NCBI RefSeq assembly: GCF_000003815.2
Contig: NC_049982.1
Location: 8,490,542-8,554,541 of the forward strand
Length of the DNA: 64,000 nucleotides
Reading direction: 5' to 3'
DNA from: Branchiostoma floridae
Lineage: Eukaryota; Chordata; Leptocardii; Amphioxiformes; Branchiostomatidae
The translations under genes were made by a program, and so were the position numbers. Under the pieces are notes generated by a model. The model was not told the origin of the DNA. It saw nothing but the letters and a program-made list of their open reading frames with translations, and did no database searches. Below are positions 34,999-47,306 of this stretch, one piece after another. Within the stretch, counting starts at the first letter, position 1, and each line of letters opens with the position of its first letter.

Positions 34999-37750
34999 AA
35001 TCTGTGGGGGCACCAGGGGATGGGCAGGCTGCCAGTAATCAATCATGTCATGGATTTTTTTCTAGAAACAAAAAAAAATGGCAAGAGGGAGCACTGCAAA
35101 ATTGCATGTTTCCAAGATTATCTGCTCTCCAGGGTGAAGGGGCACATGGTCAAGGTATCAGGCAGCAAAGAGCACCCTTGTTCCTCTGGCATTAAAAGAA
35201 GAGCTGAGTCAGGAGAGGATCCACCAGATTGGAGAGAAAAATGAATGTACACTTTATCACAGTCAAGTCACAACAACATGTACACTATTTGAAGTATTTC
35301 CCCTGTAAAAATACTGCAGGCAAAAAGGAAAAAGAGGTTTTGTCAAGTGAGGCCTAGTAACGTTTGGGGAATTCATTGAAGATGTAATGCTTTAGTATAC
35401 AGGCTTTTTGTTCACGTCAAGGATTTGAATCTCCCCATGACCAAGTTGGAGTATAGCATGTTGGCATGGTACACAAACACCTGTCTACAGTAAAAGGACC
35501 ATAATGAATTTCATTACAGAGGCAGGCTGCATTTAATCAATGAGCTAACCTTAGAAGTCACAAGGAGGTTATATAGAGATATAACCTCATTGGTAGTCAT
35601 AAATGCATTACAGTATGAGCATTAGTTTGGGGATTAACCTTATTACTCAGCACGCTCTGATTCTGATGTGGCTCTCGCATGACTTTGCCGCAAGGGGAGA
35701 TAGATGACATACTAGTATTAACGTTACATGGTTAGACTTTGACCAAATCATGCTATCTTTCAAGATGTCAGCAGTATTTAGGATCCCATAATCATGTGCG
35801 TTCTGACAAATTCAGGAGACTTGCCTATGAATTATGCTTAATGTTTGCCTAATTTATTATTGTTAAGAATTTAATGAAACTACAATACATGTAGTTGTAT
35901 TTTTTTTCTGTATGAATTACAAGAAATTCAAATAGCCTGTCAATGGCATATGAAAAAGGGCATGCAGGTTCCCTCGGCCACCGATATACAGAGCCTTGTG
36001 TCATATCAAGTCCTTAGGCAATCTCAGTCAGTCTCAGGAACTTATAAAATTCTATAATGTCTCAATCCTATGCACCAGTTTGTTGCACCACCATTACCAC
36101 CCCACCCTCTGAGCATTATGCCCTACAAGAAGCTTTACTCAGTATACCATAGATGTAGATTGAAATGTACCTACTGGTTCTTTTGTTCTAATTGACGAAT
36201 CAGGTTGTTGATACAATGTACATATTGATGTCACATCTTTTGCTCTTTTTTGGCGATAAACTTGAGTTTGTTCGGTTGGGCATGATACAAATAAAATATA
36301 ACGTTGGGTATTCCATATTGTCCTCATCCCAACCCTCCCAAAGGTCAGATTGCCTATTGTGGGTGATATGGAATATCCCGTGTTGTATTCTACATACACA
36401 CAGCATGTCCCTACTGCCTAACCCTAAAGTAAAAGGGTACACAATAGATAATAGGTTGCCATACTGCTACTTCAGACTTCAGTCAAGTTCAAGTACCGGC
36501 TAAAGCTGACATACTGACCTACAAACGTGCCAAACGCATCACAACGCGTAGCCGAGTTTATCAGTACCAGCAGCTCTTTAAGTCTTTTGTCCTTGTCCTA
36601 TACTTGTGGAGAAGACGAAAGAGACTCAAAGTTATAACAAATTTGAATACCTGGCTAGCTATCGTGATTGTGATTCTTGCAGCAAGCATGATACTAGGCT
36701 AGTTGTTGTAACGTTAATAAATTATGTAGAAATATCATATTCGTACATCTGGCACTAGTGCATGCAGTTGCAACAATAATACACATGTAATGTAAAATGT
36801 ACTATATGTGACCAAATCTAATGTTCCCAGAGACAGCATGTACTATAAGTATAACGTTACACATGTAACACATTCGTCAAACATAATAATTTTTGCCCTA
36901 AATAAATGCAGTTATCAAATTAATAAAGATTTTAGTTAACCGTGGCTTGGCATTTACTAGTCACAAACTATTGTTGTATGTTGGTCTCCCTTACTAGACT
37001 ACGCGGTTGTAACAAGTATCAACAGTTATCAACGAGTTATTGTTTAAAAATTAACGATAATTTCCTCCCCGACCCACCCATCCATCTTTGCAACACACAG
37101 ATGAAAACACGATCACCAAAACATAGAAATTCTCACCAAAAATCAGCCCTCAAATCCACTCCCAGAACAAAAATGGCGGGCCGTGGGTCAGTGTGTGATT
37201 ACTGAGTCTGATTTCGTCAGCAAAAGTAAACAGAAGATCTTGTTACCTGAAACAATAGTCCTCCGACACTCACATTTCTTGATGAAACAAATGTTCTCAA
37301 ACCTTTCAAATAGACATGATGGACGATTACATCTGCCTCAGAAAGGGAAAGCTCTTAATTTATTATCATAATATTAGAGGTAATTGAATACCAAAATGAA
37401 TAAATTTACTTAGAATTGTAATTGTTGTTTATTAATTTACTCTTATGATTGGTATTTACGCTTACATTGTTAACAATTAAATTAAATACGTCTTTTATTC
37501 CACCCCGCTGTTCAGACATGACTAGAATATTCCATTCCTGATTACCCTACTTTGGCTGCATACGACCGCTTGTCGATCGTCAGTAAATTTGCCTACAGAG
37601 TATTTATGCAAGAACTATCCAAATGCACGTTACCAGACATAATTTACTTCAATACGTAAGATTGTACATGTGACGTCGCAGACAAACTTGGGAACATTTT
37701 GATCATGTTTTTATCATAACATTTTCTCCAGATTAGCACATCGCGCATAA
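34999..37750. other. Intergenic between RIC3 (minus) and RPS11 (plus), nothing coding recognised
   Basis: A/T-rich with short ORFs only. An imperfect inverted repeat around 36307-36390 (GGTATTCCATAT-like against ATATGGAATATCC) may be a small MITE. An AAATGGCGGGCC context at about 37170 is a possible start site of a short non-coding transcript. Confidence 0.3.
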
Positions 37751-37829
37751 TCTCGCGAGAGTTTCACGGAGTCCCTTGAATTTCTCCCCCGGAAACCCCG
37801 CCAATCTTTCTCTTTTCCTCTCATCGAAA
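37751..37829 (+). promoter_or_regulatory. RPS11 promoter with TCTCGCGAGA box and 5' TOP tract
   Basis: The palindrome TCTCGCGAGA at 37751-37760 is a known element of TATA-less housekeeping promoters. Downstream, CTCTTTTCCTCTC at about 37810-37823 is a pyrimidine tract just before the ATG, as expected for the 5' terminal oligopyrimidine start of ribosomal-protein mRNAs, which puts translation under mTOR control. The start site would lie near 37808-37812. Confidence 0.65.
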
Positions 37830-39718
37830 ATGGCGGAGGCAGCACAGGTTAGAATCCTGCATTTTTGGGCCGTTTGCACCAAAGTCGAGGAAAAACCTGT
37901 AGTTTTTACAATGGTTGTTGATAGATTAGGAACAAATAAAAAGATAGGAGGACAAAGAATCCCCAAATTGTTCTCGAATTATTTCTCAATATCATGTCTT
38001 TTCACACACATGGCCGAGTGGGGAGGGGGGCACCCATACTTCAGTGTCAAAATTTCCTCGTTGTGATATAGTAAATAAGGTAGTAAGTTATAGACTTGCA
38101 AGCGGACTGCTGCCCTTAGAGTGTATGCACATAAACGATTCCTGCATGTTTTGACAGGAGCTTTGGAAGCTACATGGCCCTGTACTATTTGTCTTATCTC
38201 AATAATTTTCAAATTATAGTCCTTATGTTTAAAACCCAGACGGCTAGACCCTCATCCCGAATATATAACTAATTGACAACTCTTCCTACAATCCATGGCA
38301 TTCATATCACAATGAACAATAAAATCACTTCTGACAGGTTCAAGAAACTGAGTTGCTGATTAGTAAGCAGATAACATAAAAACTAAAGCTATTAACTTAT
38401 AAGATTATACATTAATTATGTGTATATTTTTTCCGTTTCCAGACCGAGAGGGCTTTCCAAAAGCAGCCCACCATCTTCTTGAACAAGAAGAGGGTTCTGG
38501 GCAGCAAGATCAAGAAGAAGGACATGCGCTATGTTAGAAACGTCGGCCTGGGCTTCAAAACTCCCAGAGAGGTAAGAGCTTTTGCAGTTTGTACAAACTG
38601 TCAGAGGAAATGTATGCTTCGTTCATTATCAGTGTATTATTTCCAGTCCCGTAGCTGGTGTGTTAGACTTAGAGAAGGTCTTGTGCATCAAAATAGTTTT
38701 TGTGACAAATGGATCAAGAAGTACTGCAGAAGAAGAAGTTGGGAGATGTAGAAATGAAATTGCATATCCCATCATTGATATGTTTATTTTAAGTTGTAAC
38801 ACAGTTCAATAACCAGTCCTTTTAATGACATCCTCAGCAACATTTGCTTCAGTATCTTATGAGTGGTATTACATCAGAGTTCTATACAATGACCCTGTCA
38901 TAAAAAAATCCTGTTTTGTTACCTACCCTGAGTATGACTTCTTCCTCATTCCTCAGGCTATTGATGGGACGTACATTGACAAGAAGTGCCCGTTCACTGG
39001 CAATGTGTCGATCCGTGGGCGAATCCTGACGGGCATCGTGGTGAAGCTGAAGATGCAGCGCACCTGTGTGATCCGCAGGGACTTCCTCCACTACGTCAAG
39101 AAGTACAACCGTTTCGAGAAGCGCCACAAGAACGTGTCTGTGCATCTTTCGCCTGCCTTCAGGTGTGTTTTTCGATTTTTCTAAAAGGTCACTTTGGGAC
39201 ACACTGGTTGGTTCTAATTGTTGGTGAATTAGTAATTATCTTAGTATGAAAGTAGCCAGAGATTAAAGCTTGTATGGTGTTTTTTTTAAATTTTAGGGTG
39301 TGCCATTGTAAGCTTAATATTTTCTCCTCTGCTGTTTCCAACTTGTTTTCATACTAAAGTAAAAAGTAGGATGTAAATTTTAGTATGGTCAATGTTGACT
39401 GACAAGGCTATGTATGGAATTTGTATGTTCTTTCCTCTGTAGATGTTACTCATTTCTGCAATGTAAATTGTTTGTTTCTCAATTAACTGGAGTCACTATT
39501 TGATATTGTCTTCAGAAACTTTCTTCAGGTATGTGTGGTCTGTATCTAAATAAACTTCATGCAGTTTTGTGATGCTAGTTTCTGTTTTTCCCAGGGATGT
39601 GGCGCTAGGTGATGTGGTGACTGTTGGCGAGTGTCGGCCACTCAGCAAGACCGTGCGATTCAACGTCCTCAAGGTTACCAAGCGACAGGGCAGCCAGAAA
39701 AGCTTCGCCAAGTTCTAG
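37830..39718 (+). CDS. RPS11: 40S ribosomal protein S11 (uS17), 4 exons, 158 aa
   Basis: Exons: 37830-37847, 38443-38571, 38957-39162, 39595-39718. Splicing gives 158 residues, the same length as human RPS11. The protein is a structural component of the small ribosomal subunit that contacts 18S rRNA. Diagnostic stretches: [60 protein letters not shown] and [18 protein letters not shown]. The first exon encodes only MAEAAQ, a common layout for ribosomal-protein genes. The N-terminal [13 protein letters not shown] segment differs from vertebrates, as expected for this variable part. An AATATA just after the stop (39736-39741) is the best poly(A) signal visible. I saw no convincing C/D-box snoRNA in its introns. 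Confidence 0.97.
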
Positions 39719-39741
39719 ATGAAAATTATGTCAGAAATATA

Positions 39742-40203
39742 AAAAAGAACTTCACAACTCCATTGCCCTTGTCTTCATTGTCTACCAGTTACTTGTCTAT
39801 GTGGTAAGACTAGCATGCAATTGCAAGGCTTAACAGAGGCCATGGTACTACTGACTAAGCATACCAGTACTGTTACCCGAATTATTTGATACAAATTACT
39901 AGTTCTACAGTCCTTGTCTCCAGTACATAATTACTTACTATTAAATACAATGAACCTGATAATGACTCACAATCACACCAAGGTTATCAAGTTTTTTGTT
40001 GTTGTAATTTTGTAACAAGCAAATTGGTGTATTTCATACCTGTATATGCTGTGAGTTTTCAAGGTAAAATAAAACTAGACTTCATTCTCCAGGGCTCAAA
40101 TTTGACTTTTAGGCACCTAACCTACAAAATTGGGTGCACATTATTTTTTTTGTGTGCAGAGTAGAAAATAAAGCAGAATGTCAGTAAAACCTAATTACAA
40201 ACC
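39742..40203. other. Intergenic, nothing recognised
   Basis: Downstream of RPS11. It includes a GGGCTCAAATTTGAC / GGTGCACAT stretch near 40092-40140 that looks like an interspersed repeat, similar in style to 41390-41470. Confidence 0.3.
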
Positions 40204-40595
40204 TTAGGCCTCGGAAAAAAAATGTTGTGTTTCCTGTTTCCCTACCTTCTCTAGAAAAACCTGCCGACCCTAGACTTTTTTTTGGGTGGGCAGTGGAGTC
40301 ACATAGCTTCCAGTTAGAATTTTTATTCAGCCTGCTTCCTATTGAAGTAACAGTCTGCTTGTCCTATCTAATGAAGGATTAATGTATCTATTGTGCACAA
40401 AATCAAAGTTTGACATTGAAAGACAAGTGTCCTCATGCATTTCAGTTTCCTTTGTTCAACTGTATTGTAGTATGTATCACTAGATTTTTGGCTAGCCTAA
40501 AAAAAATTACCAAAAAAAAAGATATCCCCTACCTACCGACCCTAATTTTTTCAGGACTGAAACAGGAAACACAACATTTTTTTTCCTAGGCCTTA
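40204..40595. mobile_element. MITE with ~37-bp terminal inverted repeats
   Basis: The left end (TAGGCCTCGGAAAAAAAATG then TTGTGTTTCCTGTTT) is mirrored at 40559-40595 with two mismatches. Inner copies of an ACC(T/G)(A/G)CCGACCCTA motif also lie in inverted layout. 392 bp, no coding capacity, between RPS11 and HSD17B12. Confidence 0.75.
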
Positions 40596-41228
40596 CTGCT
40601 TCTCTTCAGAGCTTGAATTAGAAATTCCACAGGTTTTAATATATTTTTTTCTGATCCTACATGTCAAACATGCATGCTGTATACTGTCACAGTATACAAC
40701 AGTACCTTGAATAGATTCCTTGGTGTACCTTGTACAAAATTATGGTCCACAGCTCAAATTGGGGTGCAAAGAAGTGCATGTAAAATGGTACATTGTACAT
40801 AACTATCCTCTCCATTGCTATTTCATAACATGGTGAACATGCATTTCCATTACTAAAAAACTGCAAATAGGAATTTACAGCATTAAATGTACACCTAGAC
40901 AGTACATGTACTAACAATTTGTCTCATACTATAGCAACATTACTTTGTCTTACAAAAAACAGGAAGTTATGCTAATGGGGAGGAGTGATTCACAGTTTCT
41001 TCTATGCAACATTATGATGAGTAATTAAAACCTTGATTGCAGTGATTGCAAATATGGTGCACTTAGTCAGTTAGTGGTACAAAACAAAACAAAATTTTCA
41101 GTACTCTACATGCTAACCTTTTACATACTTCAAAATTTTTCTACTTATCATTGGATGCAGAATGCCTTAATGTACCCAATGGCCCATACGTCCATGGACA
41201 TACAGACAAGTGCATCAGTACAGAATCT

Positions 41229-44200
41229 TCACTTTTCCTTCTTGCGTTGAAGCTTCTTGAGTGCAGCCTTGCGAACACCAAGAAAAATTGACATGGTAAC
41301 GCTCATGTACAGTCGTTGAGGAAGCAGGTCAAACAGCCAGCCCTGTATTTTGTATGAAAAATCACGAAGTTAGAAGCTGCATATACAGGGCTCGAAATAC
41401 CATCTGCATATGCAGGTTAGTGCAGGTAAAATTGGAGCTGTGCAGGTATTTCTGGTGTCTACCTGTACCTAACCTGCAATGGTCCATGTACTGGGTTTTA
41501 TACATAAAATGTCCTATGATGTAGGTGTATGTGGATTGCTATTAGCTGCATTCACTGTTACCACCTATAAAGTATATAAGAAAAAATGGCAATGATTCCT
41601 GAACAATTTTACTATGACTAATTTTACTATGATCCATACATAGGTAATTTTCATATTGCTTGAGACAAAGCCTAGTGCATATTCCATAGCTAGTGCAATT
41701 CAGCTGTGCCACAGCCAGCCTTATTGGCCAAGCACATCTAACCTAAGAATAAATGTTTTGGGGTCTGGACTGTGCAGAAATTTTATGACTGGTGGTATAC
41801 CCCTTGATCCCTCTGAATCATTCCTAGTCTTTCGTATTCTGAACTGACATCCTATTTTTTATAGGCAGTTCTATCCTGTTTGGTCAATGCTTTGAAGTGG
41901 AAATGTACCATTTTGAATTATTGAATAAATGTGGCTAGCAAACAAGTTTATGTGCCATCAGTAAATTTGGTATAAAGTTGGATATATGATTCTACTTACC
42001 CTTATTTGCAAATACATGTATATTTTACTTACACCCAAAGCATGTGTTGAGTACCCAAATGTATGATCAGCCAGTCCGACAGTGTTCAGGGCGCTGCGTA
42101 CGTAGGATGTCGGAGACGGAGCGAAGAGGCTTGTCTTACGGATCCCGCTCAGCTTGGTGGCCACAAAGTTGGGAGTCACACTCTGGGGGATGGGACAACA
42201 CTTCATCAGGTTGAGGCAATGTATTGTTATGTTATAAAAAAATTCTTAGGAAGACTGCAATAGGACAGTCACGCTAATTTTTATTTTGGTGGATCAAAGT
42301 TTTAGCTCTGTGTTAACTACCGACACAAATATGTTAATAAAGATTACCTGTATGATGATACCCTTGCTCCTGTATTCCTGTGCCAGGCAGCGAGAGAAGT
42401 AGTCCACAAAGGCCTGGAAAAGATGGGAAGTATTCACGACTGCCTGAACTAAACGTTTAGTTGGTATTGTCTTCTAACTTATCTAGATTGCAGTATCTAC
42501 ATATTCGTTGTTCTAGAGTGGTGCGGTTATGTCTTCCGGTTTCGATGTGTAATTTGTGGCAACTGACTCGTAGTTTTGTGACGGCCGTCCTGTGCCGAAT
42601 ATTGTCAATATCCAGGTATTGTTCCACATTATAAGTGGACTTGACTAGCTTTCTTGAATTGATGCTAGCCCAAAATGATGAGATGGTCTCCTCTATGAGA
42701 TTCCTTGACAGTATTTTCCATTTATCTTACAAAATATACACACATAAAGACTCTGTACCTTGCTTGCAGAATATAGGGATAGCAGAGGTGTAGGGATAAC
42801 TCCAGAAGCAGAGGAGATGTTCAAGATCACACCCTTCTTCCTGGAATACAAAACAGCATATTTCTTGATAACATAATGGTTTTAGCACTACATTCCCATA
42901 TGCTAGCAAGACACAACCTTTAGAGTATATCTTTTACCAAGTAATTAGCTATTACATCCCTACTGTACACGTGTTCCTGCACTCCAGCAAAGCTGGCAGG
43001 AACAGGTTGATCAATGGACACAACATCAGAAAAGGGATCAACAATGTTTACCTCTCCACCATGCCGGGCAGCACAATCCTTGTCATCTGAAATTCAATCA
43101 TAGGTAGGTTGTGAGAAAATTTATTTGTGAAAACATCAAACTATGAACACAAGTGCAGCGTAGGCATTGTTTTTCCATCCCTATCTATCTCAAAAGAAGG
43201 AGCTTACATTAAGTACAAAAACACAACATTCTCTCAGGACATGATTAAGGTGTTCGTCTAAGACCAAGACATACCTTGACGACGGACAAGGAGTTGACAT
43301 TGAGCATCATCTCATCCATCTGCAAGAAAAAAAGTAAATGAAAGGATGAACACACCTATAAGTATCCCAACATGATATCTGTTCTGAATGCTTTTAAAAG
43401 TCAGCCATCATTTGGGTGTGTTAGGCTTTACCTTTACAAATGCAAACAGCAGTGTGCTTTTAGGATCTCAATCTCCTTTAGAACACAGTCATATACATGT
43501 GCTTCATGAATGGCCTGAAATGTTGTCACTTAGTTTGACTTACATCAGCAGGAGTGTTCGCGTAGAAGTCAGGGAACTTGTAGCCAACCCCAACATTGTT
43601 CACTGGTCAAGACAGAAATATTTCTGTTAGAAAATTCACCCTCACAAAAATCTCTCTAGAGGGAAAGGTACATTATAAGTTAACAACAAAAGATAGTAAT
43701 TCTTGCTTTCTACTTTGGTTGTAGGGGATTTCTTGTCAACACTACACAAGAGTTATAAGCGAATTGGCAGAATGTGAAAAACAACACATGCAGAATGTGT
43801 ATTGCACATGTAGTGCAGGATGGGTGTTACTTACCCAGACAGCCAATGTCAAGTCCCTCCAGCTGTAGACTGATGTTGTCATAGATGTCCGCAGAAGAGA
43901 AGTCTGCAACCACTATCTTAGTCTGGACACCAGCTTTTCCCTCTGTGCATAAGACATGAATTTGATAAAACTGAACTGTACTGAAATCAACGATCTTAAA
44001 CTTACATAATACAAACTACAGAGTAGATTATACTCTTATATTCACAAACTACAGAGTATACTTAGTACTCTTCATATGTACAAGTCATTGTTGTGACATA
44101 AAGATTAAAATTTGAAATGGCATATCTATTCTTTAGTATGATCAGGTCAATTATTGACTGGGCAGATGAACGTTTTAGGAGCTTTCATAGCAACAGAAAT

Positions 44201-45030
44201 GATAACAACAAGATTACTCTCTCACCTATCTCTGCTGCTACAGCCTTCAGTTTGTCTTCTGATCGGCTGATCAGAACAATGTTTAGTCCACGAGCTGCCA
44301 GCTGCGAAGGTTGGAGTGGGCAAAAAAGTTTATCAGTGCTCCATATATATTACTAGTTTACTACTGAGCTACTTTTCAATTCCAAAAATTTTGAAACTAA
44401 ACAACCTTCGGATAGAATTAAATGATGCAATATTTACACTACACGCCTTCTTCTCAAACAATGTATGTTCATTATGTTATTAACGTTAAAGACTATAAAA
44501 ATATTCAAAGCTATTGGTACCTCCTCTGCATAAGCCTTGCCAATGCCATCAGTGGAGCCCGTCACAACTGGAAAACAAGGAAGTTGATTCAGACTTTTGA
44601 CATACATGTACTTGACATTTTACAAGCAAACATGTCGGCGTCAAAGTGGTTACTTTTATATTTCAACACAAAAATTACCTCCAGGCCGCGGTACTTACAT
44701 GGCACACAAAAGCCTTTCCTACACAATACCAGCAGCTATAAATTACCATGGTAGCAAAATACCGATTGCGTGATTATAAATCATAATCTGGTTTGGTGCC
44801 CTGAGCTTAGAGTACAAAGATCAAAATCATCCAACCCTACCAACAAAGCCTGCCCCCCCTCCCCAACACACACAAACTCTCTCCATACCTGCCCAGCTAC
44901 CGCAGTTTTTGATGTTGACAGAAAGCCCCAGTGGCCCTGACAGCATGTAGTTTCTGATGCCCTTCAGAAGAGACCACAGGAGTTTGAAGCCGATGTACGA
45001 CAGGGCGACGATCCCGGCCGTTTCCAACAT
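41229..45030 (-). CDS. HSD17B12: Very-long-chain 3-oxoacyl-CoA reductase / 17-beta-HSD 12 type (11 exons, 307 aa)
   Basis: Minus-strand exons: 45030-44889, 44567-44521, 44301-44226, 43942-43835, 43602-43544, 43319-43275, 43086-43052, 42840-42759, 42413-42348, 42182-42033, 41342-41229. All are GT-AG and join in frame to 307 residues (human 312). The enzyme is an ER-membrane short-chain dehydrogenase that reduces 3-ketoacyl-CoA with NADPH in fatty-acid elongation; some family members also reduce oestrone. Motifs: N-terminal hydrophobic helix (LETAGIVALSYIGFKLLW), cofactor site TGSTDGIG at 50-57, NNVG at 126-129, catalytic Ser181 in NISSASG, Tyr194 and Lys198 in YSASK. The C-terminus ends KKEK, a KKXX dilysine ER-retrieval signal. 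All catalytic residues are present, so it should be active. Confidence 0.95.
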
Positions 45031-45154
45031 GCTGTCACCAAGGCAGTCGAACCGCAGGTCACCCTAGAACGCGTTATTCTCTGAAATACGGCTTACGCCG
45101 GATCACTGACTGACCCCGCTGCATGGGTGTAAACTACAGCTTATTTTGCAACAA

Positions 45155-46164
45155 GAGCGAGGCTATTGACACACCCAGTGTGTCAATAGCCTAACAGGCT
45201 ATTGACACACTGAGTGTGTCGATAGCCTGTTTAGGCTATTGGCACACTGAGTGTGTCGATAGCCTGTTAGGCTATTGACACACCCAGTGATAGAAACCAC
45301 TAAAATGAGGAAATCTTACGATTATATTTGACAATCAACACTCTGAAAAATACAAATGGCATCCTGTGTCCATTATCAACCCAAAATACGATCTTTTTCA
45401 CGTGTTTACGGCACAATTTTAAACATCGGAATCTGCTATCATATAGGGTGCTAGTCAACTTGGGTGCTAGTTTTACTGTCACCGCATGTGATCATGGCAG
45501 CCATGTTGGATCGGTTAGGAACACGTTTTCAGTTGTGTTTACCGACGAATTCCTGCCATATTGGAGAATTTTCGGCCTCAAAACTTATATCACTAAGGAA
45601 GCGAAGTTATAGTTGTTGTTTTACCTCCATTATTTTTAATGTGAAAGAAATATTCTTCCGAGTCGCTGCCGATAGCGCCGGAACCACACGGCCGAAAATT
45701 ATGACATGTTTTGTGGTCAGTGTTATTTTTGGTTTATATTGTTAACAGAAACTTTAAAAGTTGTTTATATATAAAATATTCTTATATCAAATGGATGTTT
45801 AAAAAGGGACAAGAAAAATTGAAAAAAAAAAAATTAAAAAAACTCCGGCGCGGACTCGAACCGGGTCGGAGCTAGTACCATGAATTCCCGGGTCAACGCT
45901 CTTCACCACTACGCTACGGCAAACACACGCGATGAAGGCTGTATTATTAGGTATCCAGATGTAGGGCATAACTTGAATACGTCCGTTCATTCCAAGATTC
46001 AAAGATTCCAATGTCTAATCTTCCGAACAATGTCTAATCAACTATTGCTTGTGTAAAATATTGCCGGAAAGGCATGTTACAAGCTCTGATTGGCTGACTG
46101 GCATCTCGGTGTGTCAATAGCCTGTTTGGCTATTGGCACACTGAGTGTGTCAATAGCCACAGCG
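45155..46164. mobile_element. ~1-kb palindromic element with candidate 9-bp target-site duplication
   Basis: The left end is a tandem array (36-bp period, about 45161-45296) of a 31-bp palindrome of the type GGCTATTGACACAC...GTGTGTCAATAGCC. The right end (about 46110-46158) has one and a half units of the same palindrome. TTGCAACAA occurs at 45146-45154 and again at 46165-46173, a possible 9-bp TSD. That length fits MULE-type or foldback elements. The interior carries a tRNA-like sequence and no transposase. It lies just upstream of HSD17B12. Confidence 0.6.
45842..45921 (-). repeat. tRNA-derived SINE head
   Basis: On the minus strand a TAGCGTAGTGGTGAAGAGC A-box-like stretch (45916-45898) is followed by a perfect B-box GGTTCGAGTCC (45862-45852) at tRNA-like spacing. 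Arm pairing is poor, so it is not a functional tRNA. The T-rich tail continues to about 45790 and resembles the tail of the repeat at 7.85 kb. Confidence 0.65.
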
Positions 46165-46188
46165 TTGCAACAAAGACACCTTAGATAT

Positions 46189-47306
46189 ACATAATGTCTA
46201 TACTTTTTCGTATCTACAGGATTTGCCCAGCACAGCCAAGTGGATATTTATTGCATTGCAAAAGATCAGCCAACGTTGTGGCCCCTCGAAAAAAAGCAAT
46301 TTTCGGTCTGTGTATTTGTGATTATCTTTTCTCCAGTTGGCCGGGGCACAATCAGTTTTGTCCACAGTCGGACAGTCCAGTTCCTCACCTTTACATTGAT
46401 ACCAAACTTGAAGGGTAAATTTTAGGAGAAACGGTTTTGCCCCCAAATTAACTGCGAACATGCACAAATCACAGTGGTGAAGTTTCAGTCTGGTTGTAGC
46501 TACCCAAGCACACTACCCTGCGGACGGACCCAATTTTTATACATTTCGCATTGTGTCACAGACCCCATTTCTTGGTATAAGAATTTGAATGGGTGCGGCT
46601 GTCACATGCAATATAATAAGTGGCATGATGATAATCAAACACACATAGACACAGAGTTTTAGTACAAAGTAAGAGTTTTTAAGATTCATCATATTTTTAG
46701 TCAATCTGTTTCGAACTCCTGGTCCGAACCTGGGTTCGAACGGTGGAACCCAGCCGGTACGTTCCATGTTCGTGCCGCGGGGGTCAGGCCTAAAGTTGCA
46801 AGTTCAACCAGCATTTGGAAAAGTTGATATAACTAACGGCTCAAGTATTGCCATCGCAAATAGATTTCGGGAAGCCCACCAAAATAAAACTAACATTATC
46901 CAGAAGTCAGAATAAGTAGGATTCATGTGCAAGCGTAATGATGTCAAAACATCATGGCTGAGTTTTGTAAAGCATAGTGAAAGATTAGTGTGTGCGGTTT
47001 CTCATTCGAAAAAAGACGCCGGGGAATTTGACATGGCTGTAGTTTTTTTGGGGGCAAAACCGTTTCTCCTAAAATTTACCCTTCAAGTTTGGTATCAATG
47101 TAAAGGTGAGGAACTGGACTGTCCGACTGTGGACAAAACTGATTGTGTCCCGGCCAACTGGAGAAAAGATAATCACAAATACACAGACCGAAAATTGCTT
47201 TTTTTCGAGGGGCCACAACGTTGGCTGAACTTTTGCAATGCAAAAAATATCCACATGGCTGTGCTGGGCAAATCCTGTAGATGTGAAAAAGTATAAACAT
47301 TATGTA
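46189..47306. mobile_element. Foldback element with 259-bp inverted arms
   Basis: 46189-46447 and 47048-47306 are near-identical reverse complements separated by about 600 bp. Each arm contains a short open frame (VWYQCKGEELDC...), but the differences between the arms change amino acids more often than not, so these frames are probably not under protein selection. No transposase is visible. It starts within 20 bases of the neighbouring 45.15-46.16 kb element, so nested or serial insertion is likely. Confidence 0.7.

Noticed and set aside
37086-37204. AAATGGCGGGCC as start of an upstream RPS11 or separate gene
   Set aside because: The frame ends after ten codons, and RPS11 has its own start and pyrimidine tract at 37.8 kb.
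38572-39594. Intronic C/D-box snoRNA in RPS11 (as in mammals)
   Set aside because: No properly spaced C and D boxes with flanking complementarity could be found by eye in the second or third intron.
45842-45921. Genuine tRNA gene
   Set aside because: A- and B-boxes fit but the acceptor and T-arm do not pair well, so it is a SINE head.
46925-47296. 123-residue ORF in the inverted-arm element
   Set aside because: The two arms differ mainly by amino-acid-changing substitutions, and the ORF extends into unrelated spacer sequence.
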